Assembly: GCA_902583715.1 (NCBI GenBank)
Contig: CACHXC010000005.1
Coordinates: 1-64,000, forward strand
Source: an uncultured SAR116 cluster alpha proteobacterium
GTDB taxonomy: Bacteria; Pseudomonadota; Alphaproteobacteria; Puniceispirillales; Puniceispirillaceae
Direction: 5' to 3'
Length of the DNA: 64,000 nucleotides
The position numbers and the translations under genes are program-made. The notes beneath the pieces were generated by a model. That model saw only the letters and a list, made by a program, of their open reading frames with translations, made no database searches and was not told the origin of the DNA. Position 1 is the stretch's first letter; every line of letters starts with the position of its first letter. Positions 37,830-48,009 of this stretch are shown in pieces.

Positions 37830-39839
37830 ATGCTTACAAATGCACTTTTACCGATCGCATTCGGCGCGGTGGGTATGGTATCTGCTTTCTTGATTTATGC
37901 CAATATTCTCAAAACACCGTCCGGTGAGGGCAGAGTAAAAGAAATTGCAGATGAAATTCATCTTGGCGCCATGGTCTTTATGGCAAGTGAGTACAAGCGC
38001 CTGGGAATCTTTTGCTTAATGTGTATAGCCGCGCTCTATGCAAGCCTCGGCATCGACACAGCCATCGCCTTTACACTCGGCGCTATCTGTTCTGGAACGG
38101 CTGGCTATATCGGAATGTACTCAGCGACTAAAGCCAACGTCAGAACAGCTGTGGCTGCGAACACGAAAGGTGCAGCAGCGGCACTTAATGTCGCTTTTTT
38201 TGGTGGATCTATTATGGGTCTCACAGTCGCCTCTATGGGTCTCATTGGCATTGGTGTCCTCTATCATTTCATGGGCGGCACAGTGCATGGTGTTGAGTCT
38301 ATCGAGGGCTTTGCAATGGGTGGCTCGTCAGTTGCGCTGTTTAGCCGTGTTGGCGGCGGAATATTTACCAAAAGTGCTGACGTGGGGGCGGACCTTGTTG
38401 GCAAGGTAGAGGCTGGAATTCCGGAGGATGATCCGCGCAATCCAGCGGTCATTGCTGACAATGTTGGTGATAACGTTGGTGATGTCGCGGGTATGGGGTC
38501 AGATATTTTCGAGTCCTACTGTGGTGCGATGATTGCGTCAATTGCCCTCGCAGCCTCGATGTCGATAGAGAACATTGCGAGGCTGGGTGGTGATCAAGCT
38601 GTGCTCCAGTTCATGCCGTTGGCGCTTGCTTCACTGGGGTTGGTTTGTTCACTTGTTGGTATATTTGCAGTGAATATGTTCTCAAGCAAGACTGCCGATG
38701 TCGCTTTGCGATTTGGAACGATTGGTTCAGCCGCAATCTTCATTGCTGCAGCCTACTTTCTGGTTGTAACGATGGGAGGTGCTATTGGTATCTGGATTGC
38801 GGTTTTGGTTGGTGCGATAGGCGGCATCATCGTCGGTCTTGTCACCGAATATTACACGGGCGGCGCTCCTGTTCGCAAAATCGCTAAAGACGGCGAAACT
38901 GGTCCTGCAACAGTGATGATTTCTGGCCTCGCAACTGGGATGCAATCGGTAGCGGTTCCTGTATTGACTATAGCCGCAATTATTTTCTGTGCGAATGAGG
39001 CAGCGGGACTTTACGGCGTTGGTTTGGCAGCTGTTGGAATGTTATCGACTGTCGGCATCACCATGGCAATTGACGCCTACGGGCCTGTTGCAGATAACGC
39101 AGGCGGCATCGCTGAAATGGCAAATATGGGCAAAGAAACCCGCGAGATCACGGACTCACTAGACGAGGTTGGAAACTCAACAGCGGCAATAGGTAAAGGG
39201 TTTGCGATTAGCGCGGCAGCTTTAGCGGCTCTTGCTTTGATCAGCGCATACATCTCTAAGGTGAGCAAAGGTGACCCAGATTTTGTCCTCGCAATCAACG
39301 ACCCAATGGTTCTTTGCGGCATGTTCATCGGGGGCATTTTTCCTTTTCTCGTTAGCGCGATGACGATGACTGCAGTTGGTGACGCAGCGTTTGACATGAT
39401 CGTTGAAGTTCGTCGACAATTCAAAGAAATCCCCGGTCTACTAGAAGGAAAAGCTAAACCCGACACAGCCCGCTGTGTCGATATAGCTACTCGTGCTGCG
39501 CTCCGCAAAATGACTATGCCGGGGTCGATGGCGGTGCTGGCACCTGTGATAATCGGTTTTGGCCTTGGTCCAAAGGCGCTTGGAGGAATGCTTGCGGGTG
39601 CGTTAGTTTGCTGCGTGATGATGGCGCTAATGATGGCAAATGCCGGCGGTGCTTGGGATAACGCGAAGAAATTTGTCGAAAAGGGCAACCTCGGTGGCAA
39701 AGGTTCCGACGTTCACAAAGCTGCGGTTGTTGGCGATACTGTCGGCGACCCGTTGAAAGACACCTCAGGTCCGGCAATGAACATCCTGATCAACGTCATG
39801 GCTATTGTTAGTCTAGTCATCTCACCATTACTCGTGTGA
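37830..39839 (+). CDS. hppA: Membrane-bound ion-pumping pyrophosphatase
   Basis: A 669-aa protein with about 15-16 membrane segments that couples pyrophosphate hydrolysis to ion pumping. The catalytic motif [11 protein letters not shown], then [12 protein letters not shown] with [12 protein letters not shown], and a C-terminal [15 protein letters not shown] are present. Sequence [13 protein letters not shown] has Ala where K+-independent enzymes have Lys, pointing to the K+-dependent type. A Glu in FESY occurs in Na+-pumping and some K+-dependent H+-pumping enzymes, so the ion cannot be fixed. AGAGGATC precedes the ATG. A strong terminator follows. Confidence 0.95.
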   Translation: MLTNALLPIAFGAVGMVSAFLIYANILKTPSGEGRVKEIADEIHLGAMVFMASEYKRLGIFCLMCIAALYASLGIDTAIAFTLGAICSGTAGYIGMYSATKANVRTAVAANTKGAAAALNVAFFGGSIMGLTVASMGLIGIGVLYHFMGGTVHGVESIEGFAMGGSSVALFSRVGGGIFTKSADVGADLVGKVEAGIPEDDPRNPAVIADNVGDNVGDVAGMGSDIFESYCGAMIASIALAASMSIENIARLGGDQAVLQFMPLALASLGLVCSLVGIFAVNMFSSKTADVALRFGTIGSAAIFIAAAYFLVVTMGGAIGIWIAVLVGAIGGIIVGLVTEYYTGGAPVRKIAKDGETGPATVMISGLATGMQSVAVPVLTIAAIIFCANEAAGLYGVGLAAVGMLSTVGITMAIDAYGPVADNAGGIAEMANMGKETREITDSLDEVGNSTAAIGKGFAISAAALAALALISAYISKVSKGDPDFVLAINDPMVLCGMFIGGIFPFLVSAMTMTAVGDAAFDMIVEVRRQFKEIPGLLEGKAKPDTARCVDIATRAALRKMTMPGSMAVLAPVIIGFGLGPKALGGMLAGALVCCVMMALMMANAGGAWDNAKKFVEKGNLGGKGSDVHKAAVVGDTVGDPLKDTSGPAMNILINVMAIVSLVISPLLV

Positions 39840-39860
39840 TCTGAACTTAACTCAATCACA

Positions 39861-39891
39861 AACCGGCTCTGTTGCCAGAGCCGGTTTTTTT
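39861..39891 (+). terminator. Intrinsic terminator after hppA
   Basis: AACCGGCTCT and AGAGCCGGTT form a perfect 10-bp stem with a 6-nt loop, followed by a run of T, 22 nt past the hppA stop. The A-rich flank on the left could also support termination from the opposite strand. The remaining 240 bp up to soeC show no gene. Confidence 0.93.
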
Positions 39892-40130
39892 ATTGCGTAA
39901 GTTCATAACCGTTAACATTTTAATCCTGGGAACAATGCGCACTACATTCTCTAATTTCGAGCGAAAAAAAACACCGTCCAAGGACTATTCTTTCTACGTG
40001 GATCCACAGATCATCCGGTAAGTCAAAGGAGTCACCGACGCAAAGTCTGAGCCACATGACGATTACGCAGTTTGTCAGTCAGTTTATCGACAAAAATGCT
40101 GACTTTTAAGAAGCAAATTTTGACCCAACA

Positions 40131-41045
40131 TTAATGCGCGTCACCATAGTAGATCGTTACGCTATGCTTGGCCTCGGCAAAAAACAGCCAGCGTTCTATA
40201 AAAATACCGGCCATATGTGCTGCCAAAGCCATGGTGAGCACTAACGGCGCAGCCGCCAACAGGAACAGTGCTGCCATTGGCAAAACACCACCGACCAGTA
40301 AGGCAATTGCCCTTAATTGGGCTGCATGCTTTCGTGCCACAACAAACCCCATCTCATGCTGTAGATAGTTTTCTGATGTATGCGGTGGCATGATACTGCG
40401 CACCGGGCCAAGGTCGCCAAGACCCGTTGCGGTTGCCAAACTGCTACCCGAACCGACTGCTCCGGCAAGTTGCCACCAGATGATTTTGACTCCCCAAGCT
40501 GATGCGACCATCAATATCGTAGCGAGCAACAAAGGCGCACCAATCTTCTGTCCCAAGACCGCTAATACCGAAAGCACCGCCATCAAGCCGCTTGATGCGG
40601 CAAACATCAGGTAACAAACCGGCGTGAGTGGGTGATGCCACCGCGCTACTGTGTGCAATGACGCGTAGATCATTGAGGTGGCATAGACCGTGAGCGCTAA
40701 CAACACTGCAATCAAACCACTAGCCCAAAATGGGGGCGTGCCATGCCGAATATAATACAGCCCCCACACGGCCATTGCGATCAGCGCCAATACTGCCAGC
40801 ACCCCCTCACGTGATAACCAGCTTGAACGCCATTGTGTTAAGGCCCGCCATGCTCGTTCTGGATGACCAAGATGAAATGTTGAACTAAGCAAGCCAGCTA
40901 TAATCAAGGCCATTGTGGCGACTCCGACAACAAGCAAATGTTCTGGATTGGTCAAATCAACAAAACCCAGAACGAGCCAAGCCGCCAGACCAAACCCTAA
41001 TCCAGAAATTGATGTAAAAAATATAATTGACCAGGCAGGACGCAT
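40131..41045 (-). CDS. soeC: Sulfite dehydrogenase membrane anchor SoeC (DmsC family)
   Basis: A 304-aa membrane protein of the DmsC/NrfD-like anchor family with about eight segments, starting MRPAWSIIFFTSISGLGFGL. The loop STFHLGHPERAWRALTQWRS is typical of DmsC/SoeC, as is SWLSREGVL. It should pass electrons from SoeAB to quinone. It is the third gene of the soeABC group, 6 nt after soeB. By eye it is GC-richer than soeA. Confidence 0.88.
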   Translation of the reverse strand: MRPAWSIIFFTSISGLGFGLAAWLVLGFVDLTNPEHLLVVGVATMALIIAGLLSSTFHLGHPERAWRALTQWRSSWLSREGVLAVLALIAMAVWGLYYIRHGTPPFWASGLIAVLLALTVYATSMIYASLHTVARWHHPLTPVCYLMFAASSGLMAVLSVLAVLGQKIGAPLLLATILMVASAWGVKIIWWQLAGAVGSGSSLATATGLGDLGPVRSIMPPHTSENYLQHEMGFVVARKHAAQLRAIALLVGGVLPMAALFLLAAAPLVLTMALAAHMAGIFIERWLFFAEAKHSVTIYYGDAH

Positions 41046-41051
41046 AGTGAA

Positions 41052-41795
41052 TCACCCCAGCCTTTCCAAAGTTGAGTCGACCCACTTCCAAAACCCAGAT
41101 GGAGTTGCATCTTCGGCCATCGCCAGCAACGAGACAGGCGTATCATCAGCCACTCGCCGCGGCCGAGGTGGCAAATATTTATTCACCGGCTTGGTGTTTT
41201 GCTCTGGCATCAGATCAAATCCACCACGTGCCGCTACTAACCGGCTAACATCCGACCCAGGATCGCCAAGATCACCAAAATGCCGGGCATTTGTTGGACA
41301 TGTACGCACACAGGCAGGCACCTGATCTTCAGCTGGTAAATTTGCGTTATAAATACGGTCAACACACAAAGTGCATTTCTTCATCACGCCTTCGGAAGGA
41401 TCCATCTCGCGGGCGCCATACGGGCAGGACCACGCACACAAACCACAGCCAATGCACCACTCTTCATTGACCAGAACAATGCCATCTTCTGCCCGCTTAA
41501 ACGATGCCCCCGTCGGGCAAACTTTTACACAAGGTGCGTCTTCGCAATGCAAACAAGATTTTGGAAAATGTACAGTGCGGGCGTCGGCCCCAGTGCCCGC
41601 CTCATAGGCATGCACCCGGTTCAACCACGCCCCACTGGGGTTTTCGCCATAAGCATTTTCATCGCTTAAAGGCGCCCCATAGCCCGAAGTATTCCACTCT
41701 TTGCAGTTAACTACACAAGCCTGACAACCGACACAAATATCGAGGTCAATGACAAGCCCAAGTTTAATAGCCGACGGTTCTGGTAAACTTGTCAT
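41052..41795 (-). CDS. soeB: Sulfite dehydrogenase iron-sulfur subunit SoeB
   Basis: A 247-aa electron-transfer subunit with four ferredoxin-type cysteine groups: CVGCQACVVNC, CLHCEDAPCVKVCP, CIGCGLCAWSCP, and CTLCVDRI followed by CVRTCP. This is the layout of the DmsB/NrfC/SoeB family, carrying four [4Fe-4S] clusters. No Tat signal is present, consistent with a cytoplasmic location. Its ATG overlaps the soeA stop by 4 nt. Confidence 0.92.
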   Translation of the reverse strand: MTSLPEPSAIKLGLVIDLDICVGCQACVVNCKEWNTSGYGAPLSDENAYGENPSGAWLNRVHAYEAGTGADARTVHFPKSCLHCEDAPCVKVCPTGASFKRAEDGIVLVNEEWCIGCGLCAWSCPYGAREMDPSEGVMKKCTLCVDRIYNANLPAEDQVPACVRTCPTNARHFGDLGDPGSDVSRLVAARGGFDLMPEQNTKPVNKYLPPRPRRVADDTPVSLLAMAEDATPSGFWKWVDSTLERLG

Positions 41796-44713
41796 TTGTT
41801 GGCCTTGCTAATCTTCTTGAATTGTTTAGTCCACTCAATGCCATACCGAAGTGTTTTTTGGGGTTTTGGATTAACCCCATTCGATCGTGACAAAGCTGGG
41901 AACTGCGGATAAGAAACCTTTGGTTCGTGAGGTTCAGCTTTTGTGATCTGCACCTTCAAATCAAACCAAGCAGCTTGGCCGGTTACTGGATCAGAATTCA
42001 ACCATCTTTGCCCGTCACCTTTAGGAGGCAGCAATTCTTTGATTAGATGATTTAAAAGGAACCCTTTTTTAACCTCCGGAGCGTCATCTTCAAGTTGCCA
42101 TGCGCCCTTCCGTTTGCCGATTGCATTCCATGTCCAGATCGTTTTTTCGTTTAACCCTTCCATTATTGCAACTGGTACCCTTATACGGCCGTGATGGGAA
42201 GTAACCCATATCCAATCACCCTCAACTATTTTATGTTTTTTTGCTAATGAAGGGGCTATAAACATAGGATTGTGGCCATGAATTTGGCGAAGCCATGGGT
42301 TTTGTGAGCCCCAAGAGTGGTACATTGCCATCGGGCGTTGAGTTAACGCATAAAGGGGGAATTTGTCTTCACAAACGGCTACCTCCTCAAACGGTGCGTA
42401 CCATGTTGGCAGTGGTGTAAAACACTTCTTTATTTGCTCTCGCAAATGCTTCGGCGGTTGAACATCGCCGTATCCGCGTGCGGCAAGTTGAAATTTTTGC
42501 AAAACCTCGCTGTAGATTTGGAAAGTATATGGCTGTGGGGTATCGCAAATCCCAATTTCAACGGCAAAATTCTGATACGCCATGTTGGCCATTTTGTAAA
42601 AACGACCTTCCTCGGGTATGTCTTTATGCCAAAAGGCCCCGTTATCTATATACTGGTCAATTTGCCCTGGGTTTGGCTTGCCCCTTCCGGATCTATCTCC
42701 ATTTCCACGAAAACCAGCAAGTGGCCCAATACCAGGTTTCCGTTCATGATTAACGATGTAATCAGCATAATCTTTGTATTTGGGGGTACCATCATCGTTG
42801 ACCATACCAGGCAGCTTCAACCTAGCGCCTAGATCTAATAACACCGACTGAAAACCTCGAACATCACGATCTGGCTCAAAAACTGGCCAACGAATAGCGT
42901 CCGCAACTGCGTCGGCTTCACAAATCGGCCGATCAAGCATTGAAATCGCGTCATGACGCTCAAGGTAGGTGGTGTCCGGGAAAATCAAATCTGCGTATGC
43001 CACCATCTCCGATGAGTAAGCGTCAGAATAAATTATTTTGGGTATTTTATACTCGCCCGTGGACGCATCTTTTTCGGTCAACATCTCCATCACGCCACGT
43101 GTATTCATAGAGGAATTCCACGCCATGTTTGCCATGTACATGAACATGACATCTATATGATATGGATCACCCGCTACCGCGTTGGAAATGACCATGTGCA
43201 TCAAACCATGAGCAGCCATGGGAGCGTCCCAGCTGTAAGCCTTGTCTATTCTCTGCGGATTACCGGCTGGATCGAGCAACAAATCATCAGGTCCTAAAAC
43301 ATATCCCAAAGGAGACCCTGCAAGCGGCCTGCCTGCCTGTATTTGGTTTGGTTTACCTGCGGGCTTCGGATGTGCTTCAGGTGGCTTGGGGTAGGGTGGT
43401 TTAAATCGCCAACCGCCAGGAACTTCAACCGATCCCAGCATAAGTTGCAGCAGATGCAGAGCGCGGCAGGTTTGAAACCCATTGGAATGAGCTGAGATAC
43501 CCCGCATGGCGTGCATCGCCACAGGACGCCCAATCATTTTTTCGTGCTTTTCACCTTTCCAGTCTGTCCAAGGTTGATCGATGACAATTTCTCTCGAAAA
43601 GGCAGCCTCAGCCAGATCCGCAGCAAATTGCCGTATCCTTGCGGCCGAGATACCAACCTTGGGCGAGACGGCCTCGGGTGAGAGGGCCTCTTGCATATAG
43701 GTTTCGCTGATAAGCATGAACGCTGGTACAGCTACGCCGCCATTAACAAGCGAAATCTCCCCGTGCATTGCCGCGCTAATGTTCCTTGTTTGATGAGGAA
43801 CTGCTGAACCAGTTTTTTGATCTAGAACTTGGGGATTGCCATCAGCATCTCGGTAAAACAATCCGTCGTCATCCGCGCCCGGATTGCGGATGACTAGCCA
43901 TGGCGCGTTTGTGTATCTGCGTAGGTAATCGATGTCAATGTTACCCGAGAACATAAGTTCACGGATCAAAGACATGATCAATAATCCGTCAGTACCAGGT
44001 GTTACACCATACCAATCATCTGAAATTGCAGCATATCCAGTTTGAACAGGATTGACTGAAACTACTCGTTTTCCTCTTCCCTTGACCTTACCAAGGCCCA
44101 TCTTTATCGGGTTGGAGTCATGGTCCTCAGCCACGCCAAACAGTACAAACATTTCTGTACGGTCCCAATCCGGTGCACCAAACTCCCAGAATGCACCGCC
44201 AACTGTGTAGATCCCACCGGCAGCCATGTTGACCGAACAAAAACCACCATGCGCCGCAAAATTTGGAGTGCCGAATTGCTGAGCCCACCAACTTGTAAGA
44301 GCTTGTGATTGATCACGTCCTGTGAAAAAAGCCAGTTTTTTTGGGTCGGTTTGGCGAACAGGCTCAAGCCAGTCAGTTGCAGTTTGGAGCGCTTCTTCCC
44401 ACGTGATTGCTTTGAATTCGCCCGAACCCCGTGGACCAACCCGTCTCATGGGTTGTTTGAGCCGAGCGGGTGAATAATGCTGCATAATACCCGCAGACCC
44501 TTTCGCACACAAAACTCCTTTATTGATTGGGTGGTCTTTATTTCCCTCAATATATCGAATTTTGTTGTCGCGAATATGAACATTTATGCCACAACGACAT
44601 GCACACATGTAGCAAGTGGTTTTCCTAATTTCATCCGATACCTCCGGAGAAACATCAACCACTGGTTCACTGGAATTTACACTTTTTTTCAATGCGTTGT
44701 TAAGAGGCACCAT
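41792..44713 (-). CDS. soeA: Sulfite dehydrogenase molybdopterin subunit SoeA
   Basis: A 973-aa molybdopterin oxidoreductase, expected to oxidise sulfite to sulfate in the cytoplasm with SoeBC. The N-terminal cluster motif TTCYMCACRCGINVHIRD with a later GVLCAKGSAG binds a [4Fe-4S] cluster. Molybdopterin-domain pieces include FFTGRDQSQALTSWWAQQFG and, at the C-terminus, GDWIWVTSHHGRIRVPVAI. There is no Tat signal peptide, unlike periplasmic DMSO reductases, which supports the SoeA call. The open frame reaches a TTG at 44758; the ATG at 44713 has AGGAG close upstream. It is divergent from a LysR gene. Confidence 0.88.
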   Translation of the reverse strand: MVPLNNALKKSVNSSEPVVDVSPEVSDEIRKTTCYMCACRCGINVHIRDNKIRYIEGNKDHPINKGVLCAKGSAGIMQHYSPARLKQPMRRVGPRGSGEFKAITWEEALQTATDWLEPVRQTDPKKLAFFTGRDQSQALTSWWAQQFGTPNFAAHGGFCSVNMAAGGIYTVGGAFWEFGAPDWDRTEMFVLFGVAEDHDSNPIKMGLGKVKGRGKRVVSVNPVQTGYAAISDDWYGVTPGTDGLLIMSLIRELMFSGNIDIDYLRRYTNAPWLVIRNPGADDDGLFYRDADGNPQVLDQKTGSAVPHQTRNISAAMHGEISLVNGGVAVPAFMLISETYMQEALSPEAVSPKVGISAARIRQFAADLAEAAFSREIVIDQPWTDWKGEKHEKMIGRPVAMHAMRGISAHSNGFQTCRALHLLQLMLGSVEVPGGWRFKPPYPKPPEAHPKPAGKPNQIQAGRPLAGSPLGYVLGPDDLLLDPAGNPQRIDKAYSWDAPMAAHGLMHMVISNAVAGDPYHIDVMFMYMANMAWNSSMNTRGVMEMLTEKDASTGEYKIPKIIYSDAYSSEMVAYADLIFPDTTYLERHDAISMLDRPICEADAVADAIRWPVFEPDRDVRGFQSVLLDLGARLKLPGMVNDDGTPKYKDYADYIVNHERKPGIGPLAGFRGNGDRSGRGKPNPGQIDQYIDNGAFWHKDIPEEGRFYKMANMAYQNFAVEIGICDTPQPYTFQIYSEVLQKFQLAARGYGDVQPPKHLREQIKKCFTPLPTWYAPFEEVAVCEDKFPLYALTQRPMAMYHSWGSQNPWLRQIHGHNPMFIAPSLAKKHKIVEGDWIWVTSHHGRIRVPVAIMEGLNEKTIWTWNAIGKRKGAWQLEDDAPEVKKGFLLNHLIKELLPPKGDGQRWLNSDPVTGQAAWFDLKVQITKAEPHEPKVSYPQFPALSRSNGVNPKPQKTLRYGIEWTKQFKKISKANK

Positions 44714-44774
44714 AAGCTCCTGTGCAGCAATTTCTTCGTGCTCTAAAATGGATTTCAACGCTTATATTTCACAA

Positions 44775-44801
44775 ATAATGATTGGTCCAATGACTTATTA
44801 T
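44775..44801. promoter_or_regulatory. Nested dyad in the soeA-lysR divergent promoter
   Basis: A perfect ATTGG-T-CCAAT palindrome (44781-44791) lies inside an outer ATAAT/ATTAT pair (44775-44779 and 44797-44801). It sits between the divergent soeA and lysR starts, as expected for a LysR operator. No binding data can be inferred beyond this. Confidence 0.5.
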
Positions 44802-44835
44802 TGTTTAATCAATCAATTTTATTTATAGTTTTTGA

Positions 44836-45660
44836 ATGACACTTACACAGCTTAAAATTTTTATCATGGTTGCAGAGTTGGGGAATGTGACCAAAGCAGC
44901 TGAGCGGCTGGGCCTCACCCAATCCGCGGCATCAGCTGCTATTGCGTCAATTGAAAACAATTATCAAGTGAAGCTTTTCGAGCGTGTTGGCCGTTCTGTT
45001 GAATTATCAGAGACAGGGAAAAGATTTCTCCCAGAAGCGCAAAACACAATACGAAGCGCTCGAGCAACAGTTCGAAATTTGCGTTCGTTGAGTGGTAAAA
45101 CATACGGCAACCTGCATATTTCGGCCAGCCAAACAATTGCCAATTATTGGCTGCCACAGCGTCTAGCAACATTTCATTCGAGAAACCCAGAAGTAATGTT
45201 GAATGTGACAATGTCGAATACCCGGGACGTTGAGCAGGCAGTTCTGAAAGGCAATGCTAATATTGGGTTTGTTGAGGGTGAAATCACCTCTGATAAATTA
45301 GAACTAATAACAGTTGACCAGGATCAACCGTTGATTGTTGCGTCTGCCAAACGTTGGTCAAGCTTCGGGATGTCAACCAACAACATTAACCCCAAAACTG
45401 TACCATGGGTTGTAAGAGAGAGGGGTTCAGGCACTCGTAAAATCCTCGAGGACTTTATCAATCAGAGCAATTTAGATTGGGATAGTTTGGACATTATTTT
45501 GGAGTTACCAAGCAATGAGTCCGTCCGAGAGGCAGTTATTGCGGGTGTTGGCGCGACATTGATTTCAAAACACGTGGTAAATTTATCTCTGCAATCCGGC
45601 CTTCTGAAGTCTGCAACCTTAAACTTCCCCCCCCCGCAATTATCATATGATTGTTCATAA
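44836..45660 (+). CDS. LysR-family regulator, C-terminus altered by a C-run frameshift
   Basis: The frame encodes 274 aa: helix-turn-helix LTQLKIFIMVAELGNVTKAA and a LysR effector domain of the CysB/CbbR-like group (GNLHISASQTIANYWLPQRL). It ends abnormally after a run of nine C (45627-45635) as PPPQLSYDCS. With eight C the frame would continue as RNYHMIVHKERPPNNVETAL to a stop at 45719-45721, giving a normal 294-aa LysR protein. Either the assembly has one C too many, or the gene is disrupted or phase-variable. Position between divergent soeABC and the sat-apr genes makes it the likely sulfur-oxidation regulator. Confidence 0.85.
   Translation: MTLTQLKIFIMVAELGNVTKAAERLGLTQSAASAAIASIENNYQVKLFERVGRSVELSETGKRFLPEAQNTIRSARATVRNLRSLSGKTYGNLHISASQTIANYWLPQRLATFHSRNPEVMLNVTMSNTRDVEQAVLKGNANIGFVEGEITSDKLELITVDQDQPLIVASAKRWSSFGMSTNNINPKTVPWVVRERGSGTRKILEDFINQSNLDWDSLDIILELPSNESVREAVIAGVGATLISKHVVNLSLQSGLLKSATLNFPPPQLSYDCS
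45627..45635. repeat. Nine-base C homopolymer within the LysR gene
   Basis: Nine consecutive C near the 3' end of the LysR gene. One base fewer restores a full-length LysR C-terminus. Such runs are prone both to slippage in the cell and to sequencing error. Confidence 0.9.
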
Positions 45661-45955
45661 AGAGCGGCCTCCCAACAACGTAGAAACCGCCCTTATCCAA
45701 CTCATGAAAGAGAACATCTAGAGCCCGTATTGTGCGAATCATTGAGTTCAATTTTCAGAACAAGTTCAAAAATAAATACGCCTCCATTCGAGAGAACCAG
45801 TTGCTTTCAACTTATAAAAATGGGGGCAATGACCCGATAGTTATTCGCTATTGTGTTTTTGCTTGAGAACCGAAACGATCAGTGATCCGATGTCTTATGC
45901 ACGCACGTGTTGATGGTGGCCATTGTCAACGGTTAACTGAGGGGAAAAATCGCGG

Positions 45956-47113
45956 ATGTTAGTAAAACCACACGGACGTGCTGACTTGAACCCTCTGCTG
46001 GTAGAAGAGGCTCAGCGATCTGATCAACTCGCTAAAGCAAAAACTTTGAGACCGGTCACAATGACTTCCCGCGAGTTGTCGGATCTGCTCATGTTTGGTA
46101 TGGGTGCTTACAGTCCATTGGAGGGCTTCATGAACGAGGAGTCCTGGCGGAAATGCTGCACTGATTACAAAACGGACCAAGGACTATTTTGGCCCATACC
46201 CATCACGGTTTCGGTGTCAGAGGATACTGCCTCTAGCATCTCCATCGGCGAGACGGTAGCGCTGACAGACGAAGACTCTAACATCTATGGTACGTTAAAG
46301 GTAGAGGAAAAGTACACGATAGACAAAGATCTAGAGTGCCGGGAGGTATACAGAACCCTTGACCCCAAGCACCCAGGTGTAGAAAAAGTGATGGCACAGG
46401 AGCCAGTGAACCTCGCTGGCTCAGTCACTGTTCTAAATGAAGGGATCTATCCATCAACATACAAGGGTTTGTATTTGAAACCTGAAGAAACTCGGGCAAT
46501 TTTTGAAAAAAATAATTGGTCAACGGTCGCTGCGTTTCAAACTCGAAACCCTATGCATCGTAGTCACGAACACCTCGCAAAAATCGCCATCGAAATTTGT
46601 GATGGGTTGCTTATCCACCAAGTCTTAGGAGCTCTAAAACCCGGTGATATTCCCGCTGAAATCAGGGTTGCTGCGATTGACGCACTAGTTGAGAATTATT
46701 TCGTGCCAGGCACAGCAATACAGGCCGGCTATCCAATTGAAATGCGGTACGCCGGACCACGCGAAGCACTGTTGCACGCCCTTTTCAGACAAAACTTTGG
46801 CTGCTCACATCTTGTTGTAGGCCGTGATCACGCTGGCGTTGGTGACTACTATGGACCTTTTGATGCACACCATATTTTCGATGAAATTCCCAAAGGCAGT
46901 CTCGAAACTCAGCCGTTGAAAATAGACATAGCGTTTTACAGCTACAAGTGCGGAGGAATGGCGACAGGCAGAACCTGCCCCTCCGATGAGAGCCAACGGC
47001 TAAACATATCAGGCACACGTTTAAGAGAAATGTTGGGAAATGGCGAGCCAGTTCCTGAAGAATTCAGCAGGCCCGAGGTTATAGAGGTGTTACGGAGACA
47101 TTATGACGCGTAG
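45956..47113 (+). CDS. sat: ATP sulfurylase, dissimilatory/archaeal type
   Basis: A 385-aa single-chain sulfate adenylyltransferase. In sulfur oxidisers it runs in reverse: APS plus pyrophosphate gives ATP plus sulfate. The active-site motif [13 protein letters not shown] lies near residue 197 and [20 protein letters not shown] near residue 285. [17 protein letters not shown] is the conserved N-terminal region. GAGGGG precedes the ATG. It is the first gene of sat-aprM-aprB-aprA. It is distinct from the CysDN type used for assimilation. Confidence 0.95.
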   Translation: MLVKPHGRADLNPLLVEEAQRSDQLAKAKTLRPVTMTSRELSDLLMFGMGAYSPLEGFMNEESWRKCCTDYKTDQGLFWPIPITVSVSEDTASSISIGETVALTDEDSNIYGTLKVEEKYTIDKDLECREVYRTLDPKHPGVEKVMAQEPVNLAGSVTVLNEGIYPSTYKGLYLKPEETRAIFEKNNWSTVAAFQTRNPMHRSHEHLAKIAIEICDGLLIHQVLGALKPGDIPAEIRVAAIDALVENYFVPGTAIQAGYPIEMRYAGPREALLHALFRQNFGCSHLVVGRDHAGVGDYYGPFDAHHIFDEIPKGSLETQPLKIDIAFYSYKCGGMATGRTCPSDESQRLNISGTRLREMLGNGEPVPEEFSRPEVIEVLRRHYDA

Positions 47114-47198
47114 TCACTACAATTGAATTGAGATAAGGTAGTCAGAAGTACCGCTCGGTTATAGCTTACAGGGCGTAAGTTTTTAGGGGAGACAAAAG

Positions 47199-47984
47199 AT
47201 GATTGAAATAAATCCATTTGCTGAACTGTCACGCACAGTATCTGTGGAGGTTATGCAGGGTTTTGTGACATTAATGATCGCCTTAGTTGCAGGAGGAACA
47301 CTGTTTGACATCATCCACAAAGGCAGTGCTAAATACTTCTTTCAACGTTGGTCCCGAGAAAAAGGTGCTAAGCAAAGAGACCCTGACTTGGGTGAGACTG
47401 TTACAACAATAGCGAAGACGACTGTCCACGACGTGCTAACACAAGGTGAATTTTGTAGTTTCAAACGACGGCTTGCTCACCTTTTGTCGATGTGGGGTTT
47501 CGTAGCGTACGCTACAGCTACTTCAGTGATGGTTTACTCATACCCAACCGACGCAATTTCCACGCCGGCCTATTGGCCGCAACTTTGGTGGGTTGGTGCC
47601 GCGATGGTCTCCGCAGGCGGCTACTGGTTCTGGTTCTTTATCCGGGTCGACGTTGCAGCAGAGGGCAATTCACCATTCAGATTTGTTAGAGCGGATCTTT
47701 TTGTTGTCTCGCTAGTTTTGAGCACAACCTTCGCGCTGATTTGGGCTTATTGTCAGGCTACAGACTCGTCAATGACGTTAGTGGCGCTTGCACTATATTT
47801 GATTTCAACAACTGTTCTGTTTGGTTCTGTGCCTTGGTCAAAATTTTCGCACATGTTTTTCAAGCCAGCAGCAGCTTATCAGAAAAATCTTGCTCACTTG
47901 AATGGTGGCAGAAATCATTTGCCCGCTCCAGCTGATAAACCAGCGATTTTGGGTAAGCCAAAAAAACATAGTCACAATTATTAG
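47199..47984 (+). CDS. aprM: AprM membrane protein, proposed anchor of APS reductase
   Basis: A 261-aa membrane protein with five or six segments. DIIHKGSAKYFFQRWSREKG near residue 40 and KRRLAHLLSMWGFVAYATAT fit the AprM family, which replaces QmoABC in some sulfur oxidisers as electron link between AprBA and quinone. The C-terminus is hydrophilic. It follows sat by 85 nt and precedes aprB by 25 nt. Family role is from literature on AprM; sequence recognition here is good. Confidence 0.9.
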   Translation: MIEINPFAELSRTVSVEVMQGFVTLMIALVAGGTLFDIIHKGSAKYFFQRWSREKGAKQRDPDLGETVTTIAKTTVHDVLTQGEFCSFKRRLAHLLSMWGFVAYATATSVMVYSYPTDAISTPAYWPQLWWVGAAMVSAGGYWFWFFIRVDVAAEGNSPFRFVRADLFVVSLVLSTTFALIWAYCQATDSSMTLVALALYLISTTVLFGSVPWSKFSHMFFKPAAAYQKNLAHLNGGRNHLPAPADKPAILGKPKKHSHNY

Positions 47985-48009
47985 GATAGAGAAATTATAG
48001 GAGAGAGAA

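Noticed and set aside
39077-39700. 207-aa minus-strand open frame inside hppA
   Set aside because: Shadow of the pyrophosphatase gene; no recognisable domain.
39892-40130. Possible small gene or RNA between hppA and soeC
   Set aside because: No start with ribosome binding site, no stable structure beyond the hppA terminator and no conserved RNA feature was seen.
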